NCBI GenBank assembly: GCA_000972765.1
Contig: CP011265.1
Location: 3,717,001 to 3,781,000, forward strand
Source of the DNA: Verrucomicrobia bacterium IMCC26134
GTDB taxonomy: Bacteria > Verrucomicrobiota > Verrucomicrobiia > Opitutales > Opitutaceae
DNA: 64,000 bases
Direction of reading: 5' to 3'
In this document: positions 1 to 8,319 of the stretch, piece after piece
Layout: the number at the start of each line of letters is the position of its first letter
How positions within the stretch are numbered: position 1 is the first letter of the stretch
Program-made: the position numbers and the translations under genes
The notes under the pieces: model-generated
Told to the model about the DNA's origin: nothing
The model's input: the letters and a program-made list of their open reading frames with translations, nothing else
The model's database searches: none

Positions 1-582
1 GCCGACAAGGCCGGCACACCGTTTTTCCCGCACGAGTTCATGTATAAGGTCCTCCGCACCGGCAAACTGAAGGCGAGCTACATGATCGACCCGAAGAACT
101 CTTGGATGCTCGCAGCCTGCGAGAAGAACCTCCCCATCATCGTCCCCGGCTGGGAAGACTCCACGCTAGGCAACATGTATGCCGGCCGCGTCATCACCGG
201 CGAGATCAAGAACGTCCACACCGTGCGCACCGGCATCGAATACATGGCCGTGCTGGCCGAGTGGTATACGAAGACCGCCAAGCTGCTCAAAAACGGCGAA
301 GGCTCCATCGGCTTTTTCCAGATCGGCGGCGGTATCGCAGGTGATTTCCCGATCTGCGTCGTGCCCATGCTGCACCAGGATCTCGACCGTCCCGAGGTGC
401 CACTCTGGGGTTATTTTTCCCAAATCAGTGACTCGACCACCAGCTACGGCAGTTACTCCGGCGCGGTGCCGAACGAGAAGATCACCTGGGGCAAGCTCGG
501 GCAGAAAACCCCGAAGTTCATCGTCGAGTCCGATGCCACGATCGTCGCCCCGTTGATTTTCGCCTGGGTCCTCGGCCAGTAA
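1..582 (+). CDS. Deoxyhypusine synthase-like protein, 3' part
   Basis: The reading frame is already open at base 1, so the gene starts upstream of the window; 193 codons are visible. The C-terminal half carries the NAD/spermidine site of the deoxyhypusine synthase fold: a glycine-rich IGGGIAGDF segment, an SDSTTSYGSYSGA block, and NEKITWGKL with the lysine (codon about 493-495) that aligns with the catalytic Lys of eukaryotic enzymes. The SDATIVAPL tail is also typical. Bacteria have no eIF5A, and characterised bacterial relatives often act as homospermidine or other polyamine-transferring enzymes, so the substrate here is uncertain. A strong terminator follows the stop codon. The family assignment is firm; the exact reaction is inference. 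Confidence 0.88.
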   Translation, partial: ADKAGTPFFPHEFMYKVLRTGKLKASYMIDPKNSWMLAACEKNLPIIVPGWEDSTLGNMYAGRVITGEIKNVHTVRTGIEYMAVLAEWYTKTAKLLKNGEGSIGFFQIGGGIAGDFPICVVPMLHQDLDRPEVPLWGYFSQISDSTTSYGSYSGAVPNEKITWGKLGQKTPKFIVESDATIVAPLIFAWVLGQ

Positions 583-616
583 ATCGCTATTTTCCGACTG
601 TTTCACTCCGTCACTC

Positions 617-646
617 AGCCGCACCCTTACCGGTGCGGCTTTTTTA
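617..646 (+). terminator. Rho-independent terminator after the deoxyhypusine-synthase-like gene
   Basis: A 9-bp perfect stem (AGCCGCACC at 617-625 with GGTGCGGCT at 632-640) with a 6-nt loop is followed directly by a run of T. It sits 35 bases after the stop codon at 582. Confidence 0.9.
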
Positions 647-788
647 TGAACTACGTGCGGCAAATTCAGTAAAAGGGAATGAGTGGGTTTCTGACCTAGA
701 AACCTTAGACGCGAAAACCTCACCTGAGGATTTAGGATCGAAAAAAGGAACGCTACGAACTTTGAAGGCTGATTTTACGAGCCGAGCC

Positions 789-1721
789 TCACTCGTAATG
801 CGCGGCACGGCCAAAGTAATTGAGCGTAAACATCTCTTTCCAGACGCGGTAGCGGCCTTCGTGGCTGATACGACCATGCTCTTCGTGATCCGATCGCGGC
901 AGCAGAAAGCCGAGCTCGGTGTTGATGCGCTCGAGTTCGCTTTGTTGCGCGTTCAAATCGTCGAGAGGTTCGTTGGTCCACGCGATGGGCGTCCAAGCGG
1001 CCGTGAGGCGGGCACGGTGACGCTTTAACAGGCCGAAGAAGGCCCGAACACAGGGGAGGCGGTCCAGATGCCAGTTCTCCGGGTAAAATCCGGCAAAAGG
1101 CAGGTAATGGTTATCGGTCACGATGCGGTCGCCGGTGGTGGTGAGGGTGGCGAGCTGCAAACAGACCGTCACGGTGCCCATGGGTTGAGGCACAAAGGTG
1201 ACCTGCAGGCGGGTGGTATTATCCGAAGTTTGAAAAGTTGAAACCCGGAGATAGATACCGGTGGCCACTTCAGCGCGTAACGACTGCACCTGCTTAAAAC
1301 CAGCTGCGCGGATCTGATCCCGAAGCTTCAGAAATCGGGCCTGCACCGGCCATTCGTCGCCGCCACGACTCACCGTGAAGCGCGGAAAAAGCGGGAGCGG
1401 GCTTACGCTCATGGCGTGGATGGCGAGCCAGTGGTAGATGCTTTCAAGGATAAACCAGCCGATGAAAAACACCGCGAAAAGCACGGCATAGGGTCGTTCC
1501 GTCCACTCAAAATGCAGACTGAGTTGCGCACCGCCGCCGGCCAGTATGCCCCAACGCAGCCAGCGATTCACAATTGCCAGCACTGGCGATGCGAGTTGCT
1601 GGTTCCAACGCATCAGGAGCAAAGAAACAACCATGGCTGGAATCAATACCAGCATAGGAATCAACTCCTCCGGAGCATAACCAGCCAAAGGTTCGACTGC
1701 AGATAAAATCATGGCGGGCAT
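789..1721 (-). CDS. Membrane protein of unknown function
   Basis: This 310-residue protein has about three hydrophobic helices in its first 120 residues: around 19-37, a weaker one around 55-65 and a strong one around 78-96. A soluble C-terminal part of about 190 residues follows, rich in Trp, Arg and beta-strand-like sequence. I do not recognise a family. The ATG at 1721 opens the longest frame; a second Met three codons in (1712) is equally plausible. It lies downstream of dnaN on the same strand with a gap of about 120 bp, so it may be co-transcribed. The opposite-strand ORF over its 3' end is a shadow. Confidence 0.7.
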   Translation of the reverse strand: MPAMILSAVEPLAGYAPEELIPMLVLIPAMVVSLLLMRWNQQLASPVLAIVNRWLRWGILAGGGAQLSLHFEWTERPYAVLFAVFFIGWFILESIYHWLAIHAMSVSPLPLFPRFTVSRGGDEWPVQARFLKLRDQIRAAGFKQVQSLRAEVATGIYLRVSTFQTSDNTTRLQVTFVPQPMGTVTVCLQLATLTTTGDRIVTDNHYLPFAGFYPENWHLDRLPCVRAFFGLLKRHRARLTAAWTPIAWTNEPLDDLNAQQSELERINTELGFLLPRSDHEEHGRISHEGRYRVWKEMFTLNYFGRAAHYE

Positions 1722-1844
1722 GTAAGGTCGAACGGTCAGGCTGAGAGGAAATATGAAGTCCGCAAAGCAATCCGCGACCCGCTAGCCGGACAAGGCTGAT
1801 ACGCTGACTTAGGTCGGGTGCTTTTGCATCCGTTGGACTATGGA

Positions 1845-2969
1845 TCAATTGATGCGCACAGGCATCACGACGCAGACAAAGTTTTCCAGCGTTTTGATAA
1901 CACCGGGACTCACTTCATCTTTCAGCTCGAAGTAAATCTCGTCCTTGGTGAGGGCGCGGAGCGGATCGACTAAAAACTGGGGATTAAAAGCCACCTGAAG
2001 ATCGGGACCACTGTAAGCGATGGCCATGCTCTCGTGAGCCTCGCCGAAATCAGGACTGGAGGCGCTGATCTCCAGTAGATTGTTTGAAACCTTGAGTTTG
2101 ACCGAATTGCTCTTGTCCGAGCACACCAACGCGGCGCGGTGAACGCATTCGTTAAATAACTCGCGCTCCAATTTGATACGCTGATGCGTCTCTTTGGGAA
2201 TGACCTGTTGATAATTTGGGTAATTGCCCTCGACCACCTTGCTGTAGAGATAAATCGAATCAACCAGACCGGTGTCCGGATTGTCGGCATTGATTTGAAA
2301 GGCGGCGCGGCGATCGTTGAAGGAAATTTTGAGTTTTTCGCCCTTATCAAGCATGCGCAGCAGCTCGGAAACAGTTTTGGCGGGAAGAATGATACTGCCT
2401 GCTTTCTCAGCGGGAACCTCTAGCTCCTTGGCAATGAGGGCTAGGCGGCGGCCATCGGTGGCTACGAGTGAAAGTTTGCCGTCGCGGAAATTAAAATAAA
2501 CACCGTTCAAAATATAACGTGTTTCGTCGCTGGACTGAGCATACGCGACGCTGCGCAACATTGAGATGAGCTCAGCCTGTTCGAGAGAAAAGATCTTGTC
2601 GTCGCTAAAATCGGGAAGCGGAGGAAATTCTTCCTTACCGATGCCCATGATGCGGAAAACGGAACCACCCGAGTTAAGCTTAACCTGATGATTAGGCGCG
2701 GAGTCAAAAGAGACATCAATCTGGGGAAGTTCACGCACAATGCCGGCGAGCCGCTTAACCGGCAGGGTGACTGCGCCAGTTTCCTTCACTTCAGCCTTAA
2801 CCTTAACACGGATGCCAAGATCGAGATTCGTGGTTGTGAGGGTGATGCCGTCTTTTTCAGCTTCGATGAGCACATTGCTAAGGATGGGCATCGTGGCTTT
2901 GGAGCCGACGACGTTTAGCACCTGAGCCAGGCCGTTGCTGAAGTGGTCGCGGTTGATCTTGAATTTCAT
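1845..2969 (-). CDS. dnaN: DNA polymerase III beta subunit (sliding clamp)
   Basis: At 374 residues this has the usual length of the beta clamp, the ring-shaped dimer that tethers DNA polymerase III to DNA and serves as docking platform for repair and initiation factors. The N-terminus has the typical clamp start with an [11 protein letters not shown] stretch; the middle carries the [10 protein letters not shown] motif (about residues 170-180) that ends domain II strands, and the C-terminus is MPVRIN, close to the usual MPMRL that lines the peptide-binding groove. dnaA and recF are not next to it here, unlike the classical dnaA-dnaN-recF order. The upstream 256 bp are AT-rich and must hold its promoter. 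Confidence 0.97.
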   Translation of the reverse strand: MKFKINRDHFSNGLAQVLNVVGSKATMPILSNVLIEAEKDGITLTTTNLDLGIRVKVKAEVKETGAVTLPVKRLAGIVRELPQIDVSFDSAPNHQVKLNSGGSVFRIMGIGKEEFPPLPDFSDDKIFSLEQAELISMLRSVAYAQSSDETRYILNGVYFNFRDGKLSLVATDGRRLALIAKELEVPAEKAGSIILPAKTVSELLRMLDKGEKLKISFNDRRAAFQINADNPDTGLVDSIYLYSKVVEGNYPNYQQVIPKETHQRIKLERELFNECVHRAALVCSDKSNSVKLKVSNNLLEISASSPDFGEAHESMAIAYSGPDLQVAFNPQFLVDPLRALTKDEIYFELKDEVSPGVIKTLENFVCVVMPVRIN

Positions 2970-3225
2970 GAGGGAGACGAAAGGCGTTCTGAGGGAGAAA
3001 AACGAGTTTTGAACAAAGGTGAATTAAAACCTAACTTAAATATATAAAACAGCCTTAATCTTAAAGGTGGTTGATAAGTCCAACAACCGACGATTTCTCC
3101 TCTGAAAACAATAACCTAAAACTAGCCGAATAAAAAAAGCTATTTGGCTGGTAAGACATCGGTTGTTCGCAGCGGGAAAGTTATTGGATCTTATGCGCAG
3201 GCTTACTCACGTAACGATTCACCGC
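2970..3225. other. AT-rich intergenic region upstream of dnaN
   Basis: This 256-bp gap between pssA and dnaN (both on the minus strand) is clearly more AT-rich than its flanks and presumably holds the dnaN promoter. On the minus strand a TATATATTT stretch (from about 3050 down) could be a -10 region, but I see no convincing -35. Two imperfect DnaA-box-like 9-mers are present: TTATGCGCA at 3192-3200 (plus) and TTATCAACC on the minus strand near 3070-3078, each 7 of 9 to TTATCCACA. That is too weak to call an origin. Confidence 0.4.
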
Positions 3226-4122
3226 TTAAATCGGTGGATTTGAATCCGGTGATTTACCGGTGACTTTAATGGATAACGGCTGCCGAAAATGGCTAATCAA
3301 GCCGTAGAAAATATAACCGAGACAACAGGCCAGCATGCCATACTCTTTGAAACGAACCACGGAGGCGCCAACCACCACCATGATAATCCAATTGGTGAGT
3401 TTGGTTCGGGTGCGTAAATCGATCGTTTTACCACTTGGATAGCGCACAGTGCTCACCATTAGAATCGCGATCAGCAATAACAGCGGAGGCAACGCCAGGG
3501 CCCAGCGGTGAAGCTCTTTATCGTGCTCTGCAAGATTGAGGAGAAACAAAACCAAGGCTGCTACGGTGCCAGCGGCGGCGGGCACAGGTAAACCTATGAA
3601 ATCCTTGTTGGTTTTGAAACCGGGTTTTTGCAGCAAAGGATGAGTGATGACATTGAATCGAGCCAGACGCACGGCGGCTGCCAGTAGATAGACAAAACCC
3701 AGCAAGCCACCCAATCCGAGTAATTCTGGCTCACCTTGAGTCGGGGAAAGGATCAAAAAATACACCAACAAAGCCGGCGCCAGCCCGAAAGATACGATAT
3801 CGGCTATGGAATCGAACTCCGCACCAAAAAGAGACTCGCGGCCTCCCATCCGGGCGAGACGGCCATCGAGGGCATCAAAGCCCATAGCCAGAAAGATATA
3901 AGAAACCGCCCATTTGAAATCTGAAATGGCAGCTGTCGAAAGCCCCTCTTGGCCACGCATCGCGTAGTTTGCTTCGATGCAGCGCAAACAGGCGGAGAAA
4001 CCACAGAACAGATTTCCTGCGGTCATTAAGTTGGGTAGAAAATAGATCCGGCTGGCTTGATGAGCGTCAAGCGGCGGCTCGTAGTCTTCATCAAGCTGCG
4101 GCATACTAGAAGGCTTTGGCAT
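3226..4122 (-). CDS. pssA: CDP-diacylglycerol--serine O-phosphatidyltransferase
   Basis: This 298-residue integral membrane enzyme makes phosphatidylserine from CDP-diacylglycerol and L-serine, the first step to phosphatidylethanolamine. It carries a perfect CDP-alcohol phosphatidyltransferase signature D-G-x2-A-R-x8-G-x3-D-x3-D: D86 G87, A90 R91, G100, D104 and D108. About seven to eight hydrophobic helices follow the soluble N-terminal 25 residues. The neighbouring RelE-like gene lies 45 bp upstream on the same strand, so the two may share a promoter. The PssA assignment, rather than another CDP-alcohol transferase, rests on overall length and the PNLMTAGNLFCGF start typical of type II PssA. 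The psd partner is not in the window. Confidence 0.93.
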   Translation of the reverse strand: MPKPSSMPQLDEDYEPPLDAHQASRIYFLPNLMTAGNLFCGFSACLRCIEANYAMRGQEGLSTAAISDFKWAVSYIFLAMGFDALDGRLARMGGRESLFGAEFDSIADIVSFGLAPALLVYFLILSPTQGEPELLGLGGLLGFVYLLAAAVRLARFNVITHPLLQKPGFKTNKDFIGLPVPAAAGTVAALVLFLLNLAEHDKELHRWALALPPLLLLIAILMVSTVRYPSGKTIDLRTRTKLTNWIIMVVVGASVVRFKEYGMLACCLGYIFYGLISHFRQPLSIKVTGKSPDSNPPI

Positions 4123-4167
4123 GGAAAAAGGTTGAATAAATAGAAGGTTTAAAAAATCAGAACGTTC

Positions 4168-4521
4168 TTACTTGGTGAGCGATTCGAGGTATTTCCAAAA
4201 CTTTGAATGCTGTTCCACGAGTTGGCTTTCCGAAACCGGAAGACGGTTACGAAGCAGAAAGTCCTCCAATGAGTTATGATGCAGGATATAAAGCACATGC
4301 AGGGTTTCTTCACCCACGATTTCGAAGTAATAACGCAGCTCGTCGCCACGCAGGCGATAGAGCGTCTGACCCGCTCGCACGAATTTTCCCAGCGGTTCGC
4401 GCGGATGCGCTAGGGATTCGGGCTTGAGCGTGCTGATAGGCTCTATCGCGTTAAGTTGGACTAACGGATGCAGTTTTTTGAGTTCACCCAAGGCTTGAGC
4501 GGAGAAAGTGACCTGAAACAT
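4168..4521 (-). CDS. RelE/ParE-fold protein without an adjacent antitoxin
   Basis: This 117-residue protein starts like a RelE/ParE-superfamily toxin (FSAQALGELKKLHP) and has the conserved central strands: GKFVRAGQTLYRLRGDELRYYFEIVG followed by ETLHVLYILHHNSLED, matching the usual pattern of a residue-rich YRLRxGDxR hairpin and a final VLxIxHR strand. The family normally comprises mRNA interferases or gyrase poisons paired with a small antitoxin gene. No antitoxin ORF is present on either side: pssA follows after 45 bp, and the upstream 85 bp before the divergent ABC gene hold none. It could be a domesticated member or use an antitoxin elsewhere. Confidence 0.72.
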   Translation of the reverse strand: MFQVTFSAQALGELKKLHPLVQLNAIEPISTLKPESLAHPREPLGKFVRAGQTLYRLRGDELRYYFEIVGEETLHVLYILHHNSLEDFLLRNRLPVSESQLVEQHSKFWKYLESLTK

Positions 4522-4648
4522 GAGGGCGGAGCGTGGGAGACGACAGGGTATGCAGCAAGCCCCGCGTGGAACCGAGTGTTAAGTAACGGGCTGCAAGGCT
4601 TTCACGTTGCCGCGAACGTTCAGGTGGCCAAGTTCACGGCGCGTTCGC

Positions 4649-6635
4649 ATGCGGTCCAATTTCGGCATTTTCCTAGGTTTACTCTTGTTTGGAGCGGCCT
4701 CGCGGGCCGACGACACGGTCACCCTGGACATTCCAGTGTTGGTGGCTGGCTATGGCGCAGAGTTTTTTGAAGAGACGGCGAGGGAGTTTTCCCTCCTGCG
4801 TCAGGATGTGAGGGTTCATCTTTATGGTGATCCGCGGATCAACGACAAAGTGCGCACGCGCGTCATGGCTGGCGACTGGCCTGATGCGACTGATGCCGTG
4901 TTGTTATATCCGCGATTGATAGAAGCCGGACGGATTCTCGATCTCGCGCCTTACCTTGACGGTCCGAATTGGGAGGGCGATGGCCGCTGGCGTGACACCT
5001 TTCGACCGGGCGTGCTGGACCGGTGGGCGCAGCCGGTAAACACGGCGCTTCATCCGTCAACCACCGAGGCTTCAGTCGAAAAAAACGCTGTATACGGCCT
5101 GCCTTTTGCCCACGCCATCTGGACGATTTTTTACGATAAAACAGTGTTTCGGCGTCACGGCTGGAAACCACCGCAAACCTGGGGCGAGTTTTTTACGCTC
5201 TGTGATACGATGGATCGTGCCGGGATCGTGCCTCTTTCTTTGCCCGGTGTTACGATGCGCTATGGCGACGCGATATTACGCGCCGCGCATTATAATCTAG
5301 TCGGGCCGGAAGGCTATACCGCCTATCAAAATCTCGCTCCCGGTGCGCGCACGGATCCGCGCTTTGTCCGCGCGGCCGAGGTGCTGCGTCGCATCGCCAC
5401 ACGGCATTTGGTGCGCGGCTGGCAGGGCATGACACACACCGCTGCGCAACAGGCCTTTCTTGACGGGCGTTGCGCGATGACTCTTTCCGCTTCGTGGTTC
5501 GCCAATGAAATGCGCGGACGCTTGCCCGCGGATTTCGAGCTCGGAGCAATGAATCTTCCGGTGTTTCCGGACGGGGTCACTCCGGCGGATACGGTGCAAG
5601 CCCAGAGCGGCTACTATTTCGTTTTTCGAAACGAGGACACGAAGCGGCAGCAGGCCGCGGTGGATTTTTTCCGCTTTCTCACCTCCCGCGAAAGGGTGAA
5701 ACGCTTTGCGCACATGGCGGATGCTCCAGTGGCCTTGCGCGCGGCGGGTGCAGGAGATTATTCACCGCGCATGATGGATACGGCGGCGCTGCTTGAGCGC
5801 AGTTCGGGTGCCTTCGACGCCGCGCCCGCTCGGACGTCTGCCGCCCAGGCAACGCTGGCGCAGGCTTTGACCAACGCCCGATATGAACTGATGACCGGCC
5901 GGATCACGGCAGAGGAATTCGGGGCGCGTTTGGAGACGGCCGCCACCACCGAGCGCATCCGGCTGTCGCAGCCTGGATACGTGGAAAACCGTCACATGGC
6001 TAAGGCTCTTTTGCTGATGTCTCTCGTTGCCGGGCTGTTCGTCTGGATGATCTGGTCGCGGCAAAAAAACAATTTGAACGGTGAACGGACCGACGGGCGT
6101 GAGCCGGAACATCTTGGGCAATCGACCAATCGTTTTGCTCTGGGGTTTGTAGGACCAGCTCTTGGACTTTATGCGGCGTTTGTAGTGTTGCCGGGTCTGG
6201 CCGCCTTTGGTTGGGCGCTGACGAGGTGGGATGGTTTTGGAGAAAAGACGTGGGCGGGCCTGGGTAACTTTCGCTGGTTACTGTGGGAGAGTGACGTGTT
6301 TTGGACCGCCTTGGGTAACAATCTGTTCTTGATGCTGGTGCCGCCGCTTGTGGTGGTGCCGGTTGCCTTGGGCATGGCGGCTTATATCCAGCGTGGCGGT
6401 CGTGGCGCGGGTTTATTCAGGGTCGTTTTGTTGTTTCCAAATCTGCTTGGCGGAATCGCGGCGGCTTTGATCTGGTTGGCGGCTTATGAGCCCGCGAGCG
6501 GTTTTGTGAACGCTGCGCTTACCGGGTTCGGAGATTGCATGGGGCGGCTTGGTGGGCCCGATCAAATCGCCGCTTGGTTAAAGGGGTTTTCAGGACACGC
6601 ATGGTTGGCGCAGGAGCATCTGTATTGGTCAATCG
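4649..6635 (+). pseudogene. Sugar ABC transporter: solute-binding protein fused to permease, 5' fragment
   Basis: This is the first part of a gene split by an IS3-type insertion; joined to 7919-8319 it would encode about 795 residues. Residues about 1-22 form a signal peptide or anchor (ATG at 4649; the frame also extends to a TTG at 4607). About 22-435 are a family-1 extracellular solute-binding protein (IWTIFYDKTVFRRHGWKPPQTWGEF and GRCAMTLSASWF blocks). Then come a TM helix (MAKALLLMSLVAGLFVWMIW), a charged linker and the first three membrane helices of a MalF/UgpA-type permease. After the insertion point the frame reads GFPR and stops at 6650-6652. Fusion of binding protein to permease is uncommon; it would tether the receptor to the channel. 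No ATPase gene is in the window. Confidence 0.88.
6633..6635 (+). repeat. 3-bp target-site duplication, left copy (TCG)
   Basis: TCG directly precedes the left end of the element and recurs directly after its right end at 7916-7918. Removing the element and one copy restores a continuous permease frame (W-S-I-V-P-I-Y-L-W). Confidence 0.85.
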
Positions 6636-6670
6636 TGGGCTTCCCCCGATAAAACGGACACTAGTTGGGC
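6636..6670 (+). repeat. Left terminal inverted repeat of the IS3-family element
   Basis: The 35 bases starting TGGGCTTCCCCC match the reverse complement of 7881-7915 at 26 of 35 positions, with the longest unbroken block ACGGACAC. Confidence 0.85.
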
Positions 6671-6685
6671 TAGATTTTACTTTTG

Positions 6686-7522
6686 TTAGTTGAGGTTGGA
6701 TTCGTAGTCGAGGGGGCTTTTAAAGCCGAGGGACGAGTGAAGGCGTATTCGGTTATAGAAGCTCTCGATGTAGTCGAAGATGGCGGTGGTGGCTTCGCTG
6801 CGGGTGGCGAAGCGGCGGCGGTAGATCAGCTCATGTTTGAGCGTGCTCCAGAACGACTCCATTGTAGCGTTGTCGTAACAGTTACCCCGGCGGCTCATGG
6901 AGGCGATGCAACCGTGGCCGGACAAGGTGGAGCGATAGGCTGCGCTGGCATACTGACAGCCACGATCCGAGTGATGAAGCAGGCCTGCGCCCGGCCGGCG
7001 TTTTCGCAAGGCCATGTGCAGGGCGGCCAGCGGGAGCGCTGTCTCCAGGCTCGATCCCATGGCCCAGCCGATCAATCGGCGGCTATAAAGGTCGAGCACT
7101 CCGGCCAAGTATAACCAGCCTTCGCCGGTTTCGACATAGGTGATATCGGTGACCCACACTTCGTCGGGCTTGGTGGGGACGCTTGCCTTTGGCAGCAGGT
7201 TTGGGGCGATATGCTCGTTGTGCGCGCTGTCGGTGGTTCGAACCCGATACCGGCGGGCCTGTCGACCGTGCAGTCCGGCTTCTTTCATCAAGCGGGCCAC
7301 GCGGTTGCGGCCTACCGCTTCGCCTTGCTTGTGCAGGGCCACCGTCACCCGCGGACTCCCATATGTGCCACGGGAGGCCGCGTGCACGCTGGCAATCTTT
7401 GCCCTGATCGCTTTGGTTTTAAGTGCACGAGCCGAGGCCCGCGCGCTTTGCCATTGGTAGTAACCACTGCGCGAGACTTCCAGCACCTCGCACATCGTTT
7501 TGGTCGGATGTTCGTGGCTCAT
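6686..7522 (-). CDS. IS3-family transposase OrfB (DDE integrase domain)
   Basis: The 278-residue frame from the ATG at 7522 has an HTH_21-like segment (CEVLEVSRSGYYQW, GTYGSPRV) and an rve integrase core with a complete catalytic triad: D126 in WVTDITY, D186 in HHSDRGCQY and E222 in NATMESFW. The D(59)D(35)E spacing is standard. The SMSRRGNCYDNA signature and the NLL/GWLYLAGV text place it in the IS3 group. It overlaps OrfA by 4 bp (ATGA). Its frame stays open upstream of the ATG as far as the A7 run at 7576-7582, so the functional product is probably the OrfAB fusion made by -1 frameshifting. Confidence 0.95.
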   Translation of the reverse strand: MSHEHPTKTMCEVLEVSRSGYYQWQSARASARALKTKAIRAKIASVHAASRGTYGSPRVTVALHKQGEAVGRNRVARLMKEAGLHGRQARRYRVRTTDSAHNEHIAPNLLPKASVPTKPDEVWVTDITYVETGEGWLYLAGVLDLYSRRLIGWAMGSSLETALPLAALHMALRKRRPGAGLLHHSDRGCQYASAAYRSTLSGHGCIASMSRRGNCYDNATMESFWSTLKHELIYRRRFATRSEATTAIFDYIESFYNRIRLHSSLGFKSPLDYESNLN

Positions 7523-7860
7523 CGCTTTAATCCGGGCATACCGCTGTGCGATGGTTCGGAGAGGATGCCCGCAGCTTTTTTTAGGATGTCCCTCTGCTCG
7601 GTGATCCTCGCCAGCTCTTGCCGCAGTCGTTCGTTCTCGGCCTGCAACACCTCCTTGCTATCGGACGGGGCAGCCAGCCCGGCGGCCCGGGCTGGCTGCC
7701 CCGTCCGATTCCAGTCGTAGAGCTGAAACACACTGATTCCCAGCTCCCGGGCAGTCAGCTCCGCTGACCTCCCGCTTTGCTTCCACATGCGCACTGCTTG
7801 CTGACGAAACGCTTCGTCGTGCCTTGGTGGCTTCATTCCTGTCTGCTTTTGTTCTTTCAT
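7519..7860 (-). CDS. IS3-family transposase OrfA (helix-turn-helix, leucine zipper)
   Basis: This 113-residue protein has an N-terminal HTH_Tnp_1-type DNA-binding region (FRQQAVRMWKQSGRSAELTARELGIS) followed by a coiled coil (EVLQAENERLRQELARI) used for multimerisation. The final DILKKA segment sits at the frameshift window where IS3 elements switch to OrfB. I chose the ATG at 7860 because it gives the family-typical start; a longer open frame runs on into the flanking permease gene and is not part of the element. Confidence 0.92.
   Translation of the reverse strand: MKEQKQTGMKPPRHDEAFRQQAVRMWKQSGRSAELTARELGISVFQLYDWNRTGQPARAAGLAAPSDSKEVLQAENERLRQELARITEQRDILKKAAGILSEPSHSGMPGLKR
7576..7582 (-). 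other. A7 slippery site for programmed -1 frameshifting in the IS element
   Basis: On the coding strand orfA reads CTA AAA AAA GCT. A -1 slip on the A7 run continues as AGC TGC GGG CAT and remains open without a stop into the orfB ATG 54 bases downstream, giving the expected OrfAB junction. This is the standard expression mechanism of IS3 transposases; the site is seen, its use is inferred. Confidence 0.8.
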
Positions 7861-7880
7861 CGTTGAGTCTTTCTTTAGTG

Positions 7881-7915
7881 GCTCAACTCGTGTCCGTCGA
7901 TTCGGGGCAACCTCA
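7881..7915 (-). repeat. Right terminal inverted repeat of the IS3-family element
   Basis: Read on the minus strand this 35-mer begins TGAGGTTGCCCCGAA and matches the left end at 26 of 35 positions. It lies just upstream of orfA and would carry the transposase promoter. Confidence 0.85.
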
Positions 7916-7918
7916 TCG
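7916..7918 (+). repeat. 3-bp target-site duplication, right copy (TCG)
   Basis: TCG immediately follows the CA end of the element and duplicates 6633-6635, as expected for IS3-family transposition. Confidence 0.85.
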
Positions 7919-8319
7919 TGCCAATTTACCTCTGGATGGCGTGTGGTTTTAACCTGGTATTGTATCTGGCGGCGATGCAGGGCGTGCCGATCGAGCTCTA
8001 CGAGGCAGCGGAACTGGACGGCGCTTCTAAAACACGGCAGTTTTTTACTATTACGCTGCCCCTTATACGTGAAGTGCTGGTGATATCGGCGGTATTTTTG
8101 GTGGTGGGCGGGCTCAACGCGTTCGAGTTGGTATGGTTGCTTACTGCGCAGGATCCGGCGGCTGGGGTGCACACTTTGGGCACTTTTATGGTGGGAACCC
8201 TTTTCACCGAGTTTCAAGTCGGGCGGGCGGCGGCGATCGCGGTGTTGTTGTTCGGTCTGGTTTTGACCGCGAGCCTTGCGGTCCTGCGGGCGACCCGTCG
8301 GGAGGTGGTCGAGACATGA
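7919..8319 (+). pseudogene. Sugar ABC transporter fused permease, 3' fragment
   Basis: This is the remainder of the gene interrupted at 6635. It continues with PIYLWMACGFNLVLYL, then the EAA loop that contacts the transport ATPase (YEAAELDGASKTRQFFTITLPL) and the last membrane helices of a MalF/UgpA-like permease, ending at a TGA that overlaps the next permease's ATG. A GTG at 7918 could start translation of a short 133-residue product, but it would lack the first transmembrane helices and the binding domain, so it should not work alone. Confidence 0.88.

Larger units (their letters stand above)
6636..7915 (-). mobile_element. Complete IS3-family (IS3 group) insertion sequence, 1280 bp
   Basis: The element begins TGGGCTTCCCCCGAT and its right end, read on the complementary strand, begins TGAGGTTGCCCCGAA. 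The two terminal 35-mers match at 26 positions without gaps, including a shared ACGGACAC block, and carry the TG...CA ends of the IS3 family. It is flanked by a 3-bp TCG duplication. Inside are two overlapping transposase frames on the minus strand with an A7 slippery run, so the element looks intact and potentially active. It interrupts the fused binding-protein/permease gene and is read against that gene's direction. Confidence 0.93.

Noticed and set aside
633-1028. 131-codon plus-strand ORF after the first terminator
   Set aside because: It begins inside the terminator hairpin and runs antisense into the membrane-protein gene; no coding signs.
2970-3225. Possible replication origin upstream of dnaN
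   Set aside because: Only two poor DnaA-box matches (7 of 9) and no cluster; AT-richness alone is explained by the dnaN promoter.
7232-7250. tRNA T-arm-like GGTTCGAACCC
   Set aside because: It lies in the transposase coding sequence and no acceptor or anticodon arm is present around it.
8133-8315. Longer start for the MalG-type permease
   Set aside because: It would overlap the upstream permease by 180 bp in another frame; the ATG at 8316 has a ribosome site and gives the family start.
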